Below are positions 10,179 through 21,765 of a DNA stretch of 64,000 nucleotides, in pieces (positions within the stretch are counted from its first letter, which is position 1; every line of letters begins with the position of its first letter). The translations under genes and the position numbers were made by a program. The notes below the pieces were generated by a model. It ran no database searches and was not told the DNA's origin. It was given only the letters and a program-made list of their open reading frames with translations. The stretch comes from Tretioscincus oriximinensis (Eukaryota; Chordata; Lepidosauria; Squamata; Gymnophthalmidae). The stretch spans positions 1,043,931 to 1,107,930 of the forward strand of contig JAJVDF010000019.1 in the NCBI GenBank assembly GCA_022410635.1, given 5' to 3'.

Positions 10179-12458
10179 CTGAAAAACAAAAAATAAGTGC
10201 TTAATATTTCATAATGATTCATATCATGATGTCATTTACTTTAATAAAGTAACACACTACCTGTTCTCTCTGATTTTATTGCTGATGTGAGCAGTAAGTT
10301 TTGTGTTATAATAATGATGCCGTGGATATGCTATAAAGATGATCATTGTGAAACATTATCTTTACTCATCAATTAAAACTAATTTTAATGGCATGATGAA
10401 CCAGATGTTAAAGTATGTGCCCCATATGTGGAGGAAGACCCAGAATTTAATTTGAATATGAAAGAAGAAATAGTTTCTCCTCTCCATTTTAAGGCATTAT
10501 TTTTAACTAGCAGAATTAGCCCATTGCGTTACAGTAATGCAACGGGCTCTAGCTCCTCTTTCCTCTTTCCCCCATCCATGCCTCTACCCATTTCCCCACT
10601 CCCTTGCCCCACTTGCCCCTTTATCCACTCCTTCCAGCCCTTGCTTCCAGCCATCCATTTGTACCATTGCTCCCATTCACCCCCTATTCCTTTCTTCTTT
10701 CTTTCTTTTGATCCTTTTTATTTATGCTTTTCTTTCCTTCTTCCTTACTCTTCTTTCTGTCTTTTCTTTTTTCTTCCTTCTCTTCCTTCCTTCTCTTCTT
10801 TTAATCTTTCTTTGTTCCTCACTTCCTTCCTTCTTCCCTTCCTTCCCTTCTTTATTACCTTTCTTCCCTTCTTTATTACCCTTCTTGTGTCTTTCTTCTT
10901 TCTTTCCTCCATTTCTGCTTCTTTTTATGTGCTCCAACACCCAATTTAAGACATAAGTATAAACCCAAAAATAGTTTCGGTTCTAATGAGCCGATTATTG
11001 AAAGCTGAGATAGGTTCTGTTTACAGTCAGATGCCTGAGGAGAAACTGAGAGAAGGATTTCTCCATGGTTTTTCCCTGGGCTGTGGGTCATCATGTCTCT
11101 TGAACTGTACACTTTCTCCCCACCCTTTTCAGCACCTTTTTAATTTGAAATAGATTTTTAATGGGAAATACTTTCATGCAATTTAATTTTGCTTTCTATT
11201 TTTTAAAATTTGATATTGTACTATTGTGCAAAGATAAATACAGTGTTTTGAAATAATAATAATAAATTGTTATGGTTGTAATTTCTCTTTCTTTGCCTAC
11301 ATTAATGACCACACATAGCTAAAAAGGTAACACAGAGATGACAACATATAGCATTTGTGTCCTCATCCCATTTGTGCACGTTTTCTTTCATAGAATTTTC
11401 TTGAAAGGGAAGGCAAACTGGCTAACTGATTCCATCTGCCAACCATCTTTGAACTGGTTCAGTGGTTATTTTTCCAAGTTTGAATAAATATAGCTATGTG
11501 ACAATGTTTGGTGTCCTTCTCTGACTTAATCACTTCCTATTAGTACTAGTTAACATTTATTTATTTACTTACATTTATATTCCACCCTATACTCAAAGGT
11601 TCCATATATAATGTATATTAGATTGGTGGTATTTCTGCTCCCACCCTTTCCTCTTGTTTCAACACAGAATATTTATCATATCTATGGTAACGGGGAAAAG
11701 TATTTCTCCCTGAATGTAAGAAGGCAGTTATCTTATGGCTGTTGGTGCTCAATTGCTCACATTAATATGGATGGTTTTCAAATTATAATTAATACATGCT
11801 TCTCAAATGATGATAAAGTGGTCCTAAGTGTATATTGGCTATGCAAACATGGAGAGACCTCCGTTTCACAAGAGGAACACATAATTAATTAGATAGTTAT
11901 CTTGCATGACCAGGAAGCTTATGCATAATAACCAAGATTCCAGAAACTATCAGTATTTTGCTGAAAAGTTAGGTGTTCAACTCTATAAATATTTCTTCAA
12001 AACAGTTACAGCTGAATCCAGCAACAGTTATTTTTTACGTGACAGAGTTTGGCTGGAGGTGCTGAGTATGAAATTTATAAATGGTCCTTTTGGCTTGAAG
12101 AATATCATCTAAATTGCCAAGCCAGTGCATAATACCCTATAACACATTGTAGCACAGAGCAAGCTTTTGCATGCAGTTCTAAGATAATTCCAGTGTTACA
12201 CCAGCAAGGGCAATCAGAACCAATAAACCAAATCAAAGCACAAAAACTTTCATCATCTAGAAAAGAGCATAGAGGACACATATTACTCCATATAATAAAT
12301 TCTGTGATATTAAAAGGAATCATTTTAGCAAAGCACATAAACTGTAATTTTTACCTTGAATTTACAATATCTAAAAACAAGTTAATCTCTATTAAAGTGA
12401 AGGCTTTATTTTCAGTTGCTTCAGAAGGCAGTTTGAATAAAACAAAAGCAAAACTTAC
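10179..12458 (-). other. ADGRB3: ADGRB3 intron, 2.3 kb
   Basis: The intron between the 36-nt microexon and the RKR-helix exon. It contains a Helitron-like end with a pyrimidine-rich body (10507-10920) and a small fragment of the TATACCCCGCCC repeat family near 11550-11600. The remaining sequence is AT-rich and shows nothing recognisable. Confidence 0.8.
10507..10920 (-). mobile_element. Helitron-like 3' end, copy 1
   Basis: On the minus strand a near-perfect hairpin (plus 10516-10546, AGCCCATTGCGTTAC and GTAATGCAACGGGCT) is followed by AATTCTG, then CTAG, then host T. This is the Helitron 3' signature: hairpin, short spacer, CTRR, insertion between A and T. The body is purine-rich on the minus strand (TTTCTTCC-type on plus) to about 10920. 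The 5' TC end is not identified. Related copies lie at 29494 and 63286. Confidence 0.6.
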
Positions 12459-12494
12459 TTCAAAGTCGAGGTCAGAATAACGTGATTTTCTTCT
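12459..12494 (-). CDS. ADGRB3: ADGRB3 36-nt microexon
   Basis: 36 nt, twelve codons encoding RRKSRYSDLDFE (residues 476-487), phase 0 on both sides. The acceptor is a long pyrimidine tract followed by TTAATAG and the donor is GTAAGT. The exon is too short to stand out by length; it is identified by its peptide, conserved across the BAI family just before the ELMO-binding helix. It lies 21.4 kb from the preceding exon. Confidence 0.93.
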
Positions 12495-12587
12495 CTATTA
12501 AGCATAGGGGGGAAAAGAAAAAAATATTTGCACATTAATTTTATGTTTCTACATTATTATGAACCCACACATTTACTGACTTGGTAT

Positions 12588-12994
12588 ACAATAGACTGAC
12601 CAGATTTTCTGAGGCCCAAATTGGGATAATTAATNTTCATGCTAATTTGCATATTCATGAATATGCAAATCACCCACCAACATGCATACCCCCCCCCCAA
12701 ATCCCTGTCTGAGAAAACCACAAAGTATGTGAGAATTTTTTGAAGTGTGTGAGAAAATTGCATTTTTTTAATTTTTTTTTACTGAGGGGAAGGTGCCTTC
12801 AGAAGCTGGCCCCAGTTGCCAGAGCCCCCTGATGCTGGTGCAGTGAATTTAAAAAATAATATATATATTTTTTAAAAAATCTGTTATTTCCCCTCAGCAA
12901 AAAATGGGGAAATTGCTGCCCCCGGGAGGGCAGGGTAGGCAACCCAAAACTGGGTTTCCCCCCAAAAAAGGGGTCATCTGGTCAGCCTACATAC
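12588..12994 (-). mobile_element. GGCTGACCAG-family MITE, long form, minus orientation
   Basis: Inverted ends: GACTGACCAGATTTTCTGAG at the left and GGGGTCATCTGGTCAGCC at the right, with TA flanking the left end. The interior carries a C-rich run, ATGAATATGCAAAT and a GAAGGTGCCTTCAGAAG-like block, and matches the plus-oriented copy at 36323-36775. It has no coding capacity. Two-base TA target sites suggest a Tc1/mariner-like or similar transposase in trans (inference). Confidence 0.75.
12645..12670. promoter_or_regulatory. Palindromic pair of octamer motifs inside a MITE
   Basis: A perfect 26-base palindrome whose two ends are ATTTGCAT and ATGCAAAT, the consensus recognised by POU-domain factors. 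It lies inside the MITE at 12588-12994. A 20-base version remains in the related copy at 36705-36724. The motif is plain in the sequence; any regulatory activity is inference. Confidence 0.5.
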
Positions 12995-14944
12995 GGGTTA
13001 ACATTTTTTTTTAATATTTTCAAGTTTAATCCTTGTCAAAATGTATCAACTAGAATCCATGTGAATGCCATATAGCAAACTTTTTTTAAAATTTCTTTAA
13101 AATCATAACAGAAATTAACAGAAATAACATGAGAGTTTAGTTTCAAAGTAAGATTACGTATTTTTAAATAGAATCTTAAACATGACTGAGGTCGGACCTT
13201 TGTTTAAACTGTCATCATTTTCTTTTCAGCCTTGAAAAATGTTTAGTACATTTTTCCTGTACTAAATCCCATTGTTCGGGAGCGAAGACGAATTGAAGCT
13301 GATTTAAAGGCATGACTACAGCCTTAATATGTTTACAGCAGAATATTAACAAATTTGCAACAGAAACATACTGAATCTGCTTCAGGATAATTTCCTTATT
13401 GCACAAATTTTAATAGGTAGATAACCCATGAGCAAGTCCTCTGTCATGTTGGTTACTTTTTAAATCATTCTGGAGTGCCAGTGGTGAGCAGTGCTGCTAT
13501 ATAGGTGTTTTTATGGCCACTTGTGACCAATGACTACCCACTGAAATTTGCTTTGAATGTCAAAACAGTTGCTGCAAATTAAGTGGAAATTTCCTAGTGG
13601 GAGACTATGGGCACTTGCCCCAATACTCTTTGAAGAATGTTGCCCTGTCTACTGGGCGTATTTAACCATACAAAAGTGAAAATATGCCTGATAGTTCAGG
13701 TAAGTGGAAATAGGACCTTAAGTATTTTTTTCTTCAGAGTCCAGTTAACAAAAGAGTTCTTAAGAATCTAGTAATGTCAGTCAGTAGAAGAACTTCCGAG
13801 TCAGCAAACTAGACTTCTTAAAGTGCAAATTAAAACATGTTGAATCAAAGAGGTACATCAAGTGCTATTGGCAGCTGGGCATGAAATCTAGTTTGCTTTG
13901 GTCTGCCACCTTCAGTGTAAACTGCTGCCACTTCCCTTCCCTATGTCTTGCCACATAAGACAGAGGCATCATAACTGATAAACAAGGATGTTTATTTCTT
14001 CAAAAAACGCTTCAGCTTCACATTTCAACTTTGTCCATCTTCTGCCCTTCTAACCTGAATGTGAAGAAGGATTTTGGCTGACAAGCAATACCTCACTAGT
14101 CAGCCTACACAGCCAAGAAACATAGACTAGCGGGCATACTTTTAAATTGCCATTTTAAAAAAACCCAAATTTATCATAGCTATATAATGCTCTGTTACAT
14201 TAGTGAGTTGATAAATCTGTCAAATCAAGTGCTACTCTGACTTAAAATTGCATTTTAAATCCAGTTGTATGAGGCAATAAATTACATCCAGGAAAGGAAG
14301 AAGGGAAGGAGAAAAGAAAGAGAGAGGAAGGAAAAGGAGGGAAATGAAGACATTAAGTCAGTTCTGGAGCAGTCGTATTTCCTATCCTTTTTTAGCATAT
14401 ACAGGAAATGAAAATGGAAATGTGAGGGAAGCAGCCAGTCCGGTTTCCTGTTTCACTTCGATTTTGCCCTCTCATATGGTGATTAAATTATTAATACATT
14501 AATATTTATGGTTTCATCTTTGAGTAACATTCTTCTTCTCCACCTCAGTGAACCTAAGTGGATTTGGTATGCAGTCCTAATGAATAGACTTATTTACTAT
14601 GTACATAAATGAGAGACAGAAGTGCACAATCTTCAATTTGTTTAACTGAGTGACTTTTTTATTGTGATGTGAACAACCAATGTAATACTGTGTATTCATG
14701 TGAACTGTTATCTTTCATTGTGTGATAGAGTTTTAATTGAGAATTGATATTTATGCATGAATTAGTGGATTATTTTTTTAATTGTAGGTCTTCTCTCACA
14801 TATTCCATATACTATAAGTTACATTTATGATATTCAGAACAATAAATATAATGGAATGTTTTCAAGTGAAATAATATTGTTTATTTTGCAAGGGACTTTT
14901 AATTGAAATTGATATTATTGAAGTTTTAAAAAAATTGTTATGTC

Positions 14945-15135
14945 CTCTTTTTATTATTTTATTTATTTATTTAATTTATTTATTTATACTTATACCCCGC
15001 CCTATACCCGAAGGTCTCAGGGCGGCAAAAACAGTAAAACGTCAATACAAAAATTAAAAAAGTATAAAACAATATTAAAAGTAAGGATAGAGATGGCATT
15101 TCTTCAGCCAAAGGCCAGGAACAATAAATTTAATG
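14945..15135 (+). repeat. Dispersed TATACCCCGCCC repeat
   Basis: An ATTT-rich lead (TTTATTTATTTAATTTATT) is followed by ACTTATACCCCGCCCTATAC, GGTCTCAGGGCGGC and an A-rich tail ending in CAGCCAAAGGCCAGG. Related copies are at 28755-29300, 30115-30170, 39795-40065 and 54085-54260. It is a retroposon tail of a kind common in squamates; I cannot name its family. Confidence 0.7.
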
Positions 15136-17039
15136 GTATGCAATGTTAGCTTTGATTTTGCAATAGACTTTTGAGATTTGATATAAATCACTGGGTTGTT
15201 GTTTTTTTACTGTAGGTCTTCTCTCAAGTATTCTATAGGGCTGTTACTATAGAATTGCTCAAAGAAGGCTTGGACTAGGCGCACACCACAATTTAAAGTC
15301 CACTACAGTGTTATAATCTGGAATATAGCAATTATGTGTCCATGCACACGAAAGATGTATGTTCTGTGACCAATGCCCTAGTTCCATAACATCGCTCATT
15401 GATCTCGCTGCAGTGCAGCCCGATAATTTTTTTTTTACTTGCAACAGTCAATAGAAACAACTGCCGTGTTCGCGATTGTTTTATCATCTTGCGTTTAATT
15501 TGTGCACATGCATGCGGCCATGAGAATACGGGGGTTCTTTGGAACAAAGCTTGAATATCTAAGCAATAGTTTATTCTGTGAAAAAAGGCATTTATTGCAG
15601 GTTGACTATTGAAAAACACTTAGCTCTTGTGCTCAGGACCTCCTGATTGTGTATGAATGAGACAATGGCAATTTTGTATACAACTTCCTTCCTTTCCTCT
15701 CCCCAGATATCAGAAAAGAGATCCAGAGATTTTGTTAAGTTTTTAATGAAATGGAGCTTATACAGTTCTCAAAAGGAGAATCACATGAAAAACAACAAAG
15801 ATTTGCATATACTGTGCAGTCATTTATCTTACACCCCTCTTCCCTCAGCTAAACCTTAGCATCGCTATTCATTTACAGACTACCAACAATAAATTGTGGA
15901 ATTATCTACTTTGGGTTTTATAATGATAAAAATAATAAAAAATATTTGCATCTTTTTATTACTAGCTATATTTTGCCCCCCCTCAAAATTTTACCGCCCT
16001 ATGTCACTTCACATGTTGCACATGCCTGAATTTACAGAATTCCAGAAATAATTATTCCCGTTTCAATTTAAGTGGCAAGTTGATTTTTTAATTCTAAATA
16101 AAAGGGATGGGGGAGAGAACAAAAATGTATTATTGTACACCACCAAGTTGTGACCAATTTCAGTTTACTGCATGAACAAATCCATGCAGGAATTTTGGCA
16201 GAGAAACTAAAATGGTTCACCATTGCTTACTCTCGAAAAGCTGTGGATCAAATTGCCAATCCCCTGCTTTTCAGGTAGTTTGCCCTGCCACTGAGCTATC
16301 CAAAATCATTCTATCTTGAACATGCATTGAAAATTTCTGATCAATTAATTTACATTCATATTACTTTCATACAAATCAGTTTTCCTTTGGGCTTAATTAC
16401 TGCCTCATTCATCAATGGCCATCACATGAACATTGAATTAAAACTATATGCTTTTCTTCTCCTTTCAATCCTCCTTCTCCTTTTGGAAGCCAGAATACTG
16501 GGACTCCTACTGAAGTTGTGAGATGTTTGGTTTGTATCAAATGTGCTAATCATCAAAACTACTCATATATTTCACAGTTGGCTAGAGTCCAGTTCAACCC
16601 ATCTCCCCTGCCCCTCTTCCACCTGGATCAAATGCCTACACAATTGAAGGTCTTAATCTAAATCATATATTACACTGCAAGATGCATGGCCTGCCAAACC
16701 TGTAATTCCAGNAGACCGAAGTACTTGGGAACGAGCCAGGAAATTTCAGAACTTTCTACTTGGCAGTAGACCAGGCTGCAGCAGTGCAGCTAGGGGACAT
16801 ATGGTGGCTTGACGTGGGCCAAAGTTGGAAGCAAATGCACTGGTGCCTTATAAAGCAGGAAGATCTTTGGGAGTACAGTTTAGCTGGAATTTTGAACACA
16901 GTCTGGCTCACGACTGTACCTTACAAATTATGGCTTGAAATCAAACATACAACTAGAATACATGCTGCTGTAATAATAATCTTTCATCTCCATGTACAGA
17001 ACTCTCAAGGCTACCTAACAACAACAAAAAGTTAAGGGA

Positions 17040-17485
17040 AGTCATTTATTAAATGAAAAGGAAGGAGGAATGGACTTTATAAAATAGGCATACTTATGGT
17101 ATGTTGTCGATCAATTAAAGTTTGATATCTTGAGGGGGCGGAAGCAGATTTGGCTGGAAGTAACTAAATAACTGGCACATTAAATGATTAAGAATAGGTG
17201 GAAGGCTCTACCGAGTATAGATAAAGATGTGGCCGACAAACAAGAATTGTATAAAAAAGAATGAATATTGTTGGGAAATTTATGTTAATAGTGGATATGC
17301 TCTGCTGGCTGTAGAGAGAGTGGGTTGGGTTGGGAGTTAAGGGGATAGTTTTGGTGTGATGCTAATAATAGGCAGTATTCATTTTTAAAATGTGTATAAT
17401 GGAATAGTATGTGCTTTGAAGTTTATGTTAAAGAATACAATGTCTTGAAATGGAATTGAATAAAAAGACTGAAACAAACAAAAAA
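17040..17485 (+). mobile_element. Probable L1 3' end
   Basis: It resembles the end of an L1 ORF2 and 3' UTR: GGAAGGCTCTACCGAGTATA-like text, a G-rich segment (GGTTGGGTTGGGAGTTAAGG) and AATAAAAAGACTGAAAC with an A-rich tail. The frame is broken and I did not find a clear target-site duplication. Confidence 0.45.
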
Positions 17486-17992
17486 AGAACTTGGTTTTTA
17501 TATTTTGAACCCAACACTGTTCACTGAAAATAATTGGAAATGTTTTATTAAGTTATTTCAGTTTTAAAAGATATTTTCTTTGTAGCTACTCTAGTGGGGG
17601 AGAATAGTTAGAAAAGAGATGGGAAACTATGCAAATATGAAGTCTGCAGCCTCATGGATTGGGATACCCCTGATCAAGCGGTCACAGATATGTGCCCATA
17701 TATGGACAGCTCATAAGGCAAGAAGTGTAGTGAAAATCTGTTTGCTTCACCATCCTTAAAGCTCATAACAGCAGTTCAAAAGTTCATATCTACAGGATTT
17801 CTGCTCGGTTGCTTTTGTGACAGACCAAACATGGCTTTGGAAGCAGCTCATGTTTGGCCAGGTTAAACCACTCCCTCTGGAACAGAGCCAGCAGGTTGCT
17901 TCCTGCTTTGCCTATTTTTGTATCTGGAGCAGGGAGAGATGCAACCTTCTGCATGTAGTTGCAAATCAGGGAACTCCTGGGGTGAGTGGAGT

Positions 17993-18191
17993 GGTCTAAC
18001 CAGTGCTTTTTTCCAGAAAAAAAGGTGACAGTACTAACGCCGGCGAGGGGGGGGGGGACGGCGTTAGTACCGTGGGGGGGCGGGGGGTGGTACTAACCCG
18101 CCCCCCCGGTTAGTACCCCCGGCCGCCTAAATAAAAGGTGCCGGTACTGCATTCCAGCGCGTTCCAGCACAAAAAAAGCCCTGGATCTAAC
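17993..18191. mobile_element. hAT-type MITE with 8-bp target duplication
   Basis: The element at 18001-18183 starts CAGTGCTTTTTT and ends AAAAAAAGCCCTG, the hAT pattern of CAG and CTG ends. The flanks GGTCTAAC (17993-18000) and GATCTAAC (18184-18191) form an 8-base duplication with one mismatch. The interior is extremely G- and C-rich and built from inverted GTACTAAC / GTTAGTAC motifs, so it can fold strongly. No transposase is present. Confidence 0.85.
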
Positions 18192-20199
18192 CAACATTTA
18201 GGAGATATATATATTTAAATGTCCCACTATCCCAGATGTTGGATTCCCTGGTCTTGGATCACACATCATAGTACCTGTGTGGCAGCACCTGAATTTTGGG
18301 GATGTAATGACATTCTATGTTCATTATAGGTAAAAGCAATCCATCCACCAGTAAAACATTCAGAATACGGTTAGTGCTGTAAAAGATACAATTTCATTTT
18401 GCTAATTAAAAAATTATACTCTGCTACACTGATAGCTTACACTTCCACAGTTCAAAAGGAAAAAAGATATTTATATGGCTGGTGTACCTGTAGCAGCACT
18501 TNTGAACAATATACATACGATATATATCATTTCATAATCAATCTTTTTGTGCTATCTTTGATTTTCTTTAAATAAAATATTTCTTGGTCTGTGAACACTA
18601 AGGACAGCAATAAAAGTGATTAAAAACCTTTTACTTTTCTCTTTGTGCGTGAAGGAAATAAATCATGCACAAACAGCTGAACTTCTAAACTGTTGTTTTC
18701 ATATGATGCTATTTCCACAGCAAATCATGGGGTACATTCAGACAAGGTTTTCTTCATGCTATTATGAGAATTTATAAGGGATCCAACAGTGGTAGTGTTA
18801 TGAAGGTCCATTGTTCCTGCCTTTTCGGCTTAGTATTTTTATGTACCTTCTTGCAATGCGATGTCTTTTTCTTGCATCATGAGGACTCTCATGGAGTTCT
18901 ATTATTACTGTTCCTAAGAATACCTCCCTCTCAGTCCTTTGCCTACCTTTCAGAAAGACAGAGCATAGAAAAACATTTTTCTTCTGAATTTGCACAGAAA
19001 AAAACACTATTTTTGCCTGGAAAAAAAATCATAGATGACTCTAAATCTCTAGTGACTTTAAAGGTGAGGGTTTGCCTTTTGTATTCACCCACCCAATAAC
19101 AAGGGGAGCCAACAGCCAATGACAGGGAAAAAATCAGCCAATTGTAATCAAGGAGTTACCCCAGGGCTTCATGGAAACCACAGGCAAATTCATCAGGAAG
19201 AAAAAAAGTTTCTTCAAGTGTATGGAGAAAAGGCAAGTCCTTCCTAGAGTGATATTTAGAAATTTTGCTACAAAATTCTGTAATCTGGATGCACTTGTGG
19301 TCTCTAACTATGGCACTTTCTGATAAGTCCCTTCACAATTGTCCATTGTTCCAATAAACAACTGAAGAACTATAATTAAAGGAACATGCATTAATTGGTT
19401 AGTTAAAGTGTAATACAAAAGCAGAATGTCACGCACTGTTCTGTACTATTTGAAGCTTTGGGCTGTTAAATGTACCAAAATGTTCTATGCCAAGCGAAGA
19501 GAACAAACCATGCACTATGTGTGTTGATATGGAGCAAAATAATATGTTGCATTGCTGTATTTGTTTGTGGCTTCTTTTTCTAAATAAATAGAGTATCTAA
19601 TGTACCTATAATTAACATATTCATGACAATAAAGTCACACACAGTTTATGTGTTAGAATGGCTGAGCTTGTGCACACTTAGAAATCAATCACCAAGCACA
19701 GAATGATCTCTTAAGAAGTATTATTTGTCCTTACAATGGACACAGTTCATCAACGGCCAAGCAACATTCAGCAGCAGCCAAGCAGTTTTAACTTCCAATA
19801 TTACTGGGTTTTTTATTTACAAAAAACAACAGGAGACCTAAAATTTTGGAAATGTCCCATTCCATATTTTGACCAATAAGAGTACTGTTGGCTGCTGTTC
19901 AAACAAACTCCGTGACAACAATTCAAATGAAGTATGTAATAAGATAGAATTGGGGACTCACGATCTTGTTACAGTTTTTATTGGCTTAAGAATATTAACT
20001 GTAGCTAAAAAATTGAGACAGTTCAGAGTCAGCATAGAGATGCGTTGCACCTGGAATGGTTCATTTGCGTCTGTCCTCCCTTCCCATGGACATTCTACGC
20101 TATAAAAGGAGGGCTAAAGGTGGGATAAGAATGCAAGTACCATATATACTACTCTCTCTCAGATGCTTTTGAGATACTTTATTTTTTTACTTTATTTTT

Positions 20200-20790
20200 A
20201 CATGCTTGTCTTCTAATTGTGTATTCCATTTTCTGCCAACAAATCCTCTCTACACTCTACATTGGGCAAACAGGATAATCCCTACTCCAGAGAATAAATG
20301 GACAAAAANCAGATATTCGAAATGGCAACACACAGAAACCAGGACGTTCTATGTCAGACCTCAAGACTGCAGTCCTTGAACAAAGAAACTACANAGGAAG
20401 ATTTGAAAGAGAAGCAGCAGAACTTGAATACATTCATGAATTCNAGGACAAACAAAGGACTTAACAAAGATAATGGTTTCCTGGCCAATTATACATTTTT
20501 ATAAAACTTGTTAAATATCAGACATTGCCTCTTGTTGCCCCAGGGACTTTTCCACCTGCGAGGATTAGTTTCTGCTATTTACCTGTTTTTCTAAAACTAG
20601 AGTTCATCATCTTATCACATTTGCATATGCTTTGTCCTCTCCCATACAGTTTTCTATAAATACCTTACCCTGACATTAGTCCCTCTGCATCTGAAGAAGT
20701 AGACGTGTCTATGAAAGCTTATGCCACCCACTTTTCTCAAGTTAGTCTCAAAGTGCTACTGGCCCCTTTGCTGGACTTTCTACTGAAATT
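20200..20790 (+). pseudogene. Penelope-like retroelement 3' remnant with GIY-YIG endonuclease fragment
   Basis: The plus-strand frame from about 20255 reads TLYIGQTG, stop, SLLQRINGQK, then DLKTAVLEQRNY, FEREAAELEYIHEF and DKQRT. LYIGQTG is the YIG half of the GIY-YIG endonuclease that ends Penelope-like polyproteins. A shifted frame continues KGLNKDNGFLANYTFL. The non-coding tail runs to the terminal segment CATCTGAAGAAGTAGACGTG ... CTTTGCTGGACTTTCTACT, the same unit that forms the foldback insertions elsewhere. The reverse transcriptase is missing and the frame has stops and ambiguous bases. Confidence 0.82.
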
Positions 20791-20844
20791 TATTTATTTA
20801 TTTTGCTACATGTGAATGTNATTTCAAATGAAAAGGTGTAGTCA

Positions 20845-21060
20845 TAAGAACATAAAACAAAGGAGGAGCTCTCTGGATCAGGTCACAACTATCTAGTCCA
20901 AAATCCTGCCACCTATTACTACTGGNCATTTGCAAGTAAAAGGCAATGGAAAAACCTATACCTGATCTTGACTCCTTGTAAAGAATAATACCTAAGTACT
21001 GCTTCCAGGTTGGAGTGACTAGCAAGATGTCTCTAGGTGTCATNTGCAGGGAATTGAGAG
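20845..21060 (-). mobile_element. CR1/L2-type LINE tail, minus orientation
   Basis: It begins CATAAGAACATAA on the plus strand, the complement of the TTCTTATG end, and continues through CTCTGGATCAGGTCACAACT, TTGACTCCTTG and AGATGTC-type blocks seen in the other copies. It is decayed and has no coding part. Confidence 0.6.
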
Positions 21061-21353
21061 TAAAGTTGCCTCCCCACAAGGTTTTCATACTGTTCTGGAA
21101 CTTACATGATTAAGAATTCACCCATGGAACAGTGGAATAAAGCTCCATTGCTCCAGAATATTCTTTAACAGGAAGAATCAGCTACAGGATAATCTGTCAT
21201 GATAGAGCTTTAGTCTGTGTGGATTACTGAAAGTAAATCATCACATGGGGCAAATTCTAAATCATGTAAGTACCAGTGGCTGCATCCACCCATGGGGTTT
21301 CAACGTGAACTTAACTTTCATTGGGGGTGGGTGGCCGTCAGCACATGTTGTGC

Positions 21354-21401
21354 AGCACCGGCCCATGAGTGGCCAAAAGCACCGGCCCATGAGTGGCCAA
21401 G
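21354..21401. repeat. Tandem duplication, 24 bp x 2
   Basis: AGCACCGGCCCATGAGTGGC plus four bases occurs twice in direct succession with one difference near the end. It lies in a short GC-richer block with no recognised element. Confidence 0.85.
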
Positions 21402-21649
21402 AGCACCCTTCCCTCGGCCTGGCCTGATCTGCAGGGCTCACCACTGATTGGCAGAAGACCTGGCTGAACAAGCCANATTAAAAAAAGGAATGGGTTTTTG
21501 GCACACAACTCCATGAGAACTGAAAAACTGCCATTATATCTGCAGGAGCAACCTGGACGGCACTTCTATACAGACATCATTATGCCGTATGGATGCAGCC
21601 AGTGTGGTACAAAACCTCATGTGGAGGCAGAGTAACTAAATATCTTTCC

Positions 21650-21765
21650 AATGTTTAGATGCAGTGGATAGGCCATTGTGTGACAGAATGGTAGACTGCA
21701 TGGATTGTGACTCAAACCAGCAGGTCTCCTCATGTTTTTAAGTAAATGGATTTTAGAGGACATGA
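21650..21765 (+). mobile_element. CR1/L2-type LINE tail fragment
   Basis: GGCCATTGTGTGACAGAATG and CAAACCAGCAGGTCTCCTCA followed by TGTTTTTAAG match the last 100 bases of the tail at 9070-9146. Short and old. Confidence 0.5.

Noticed and set aside
10428..10956. Frames of 139 and 173 codons
   Set aside because: They come from the pyrimidine-rich body of the Helitron-like element; composition explains their length.
14940..15149. Frame beginning MSSFYYFIYLFNLFIYTY
   Set aside because: It translates the ATTT-rich lead of a dispersed repeat.
20298..20504. 68-codon plus-strand frame starting with ATG
   Set aside because: It is a shifted frame through the Penelope endonuclease remnant. Only its last part (KGLNKDNGFLANYTFL) belongs to the ancestral protein.
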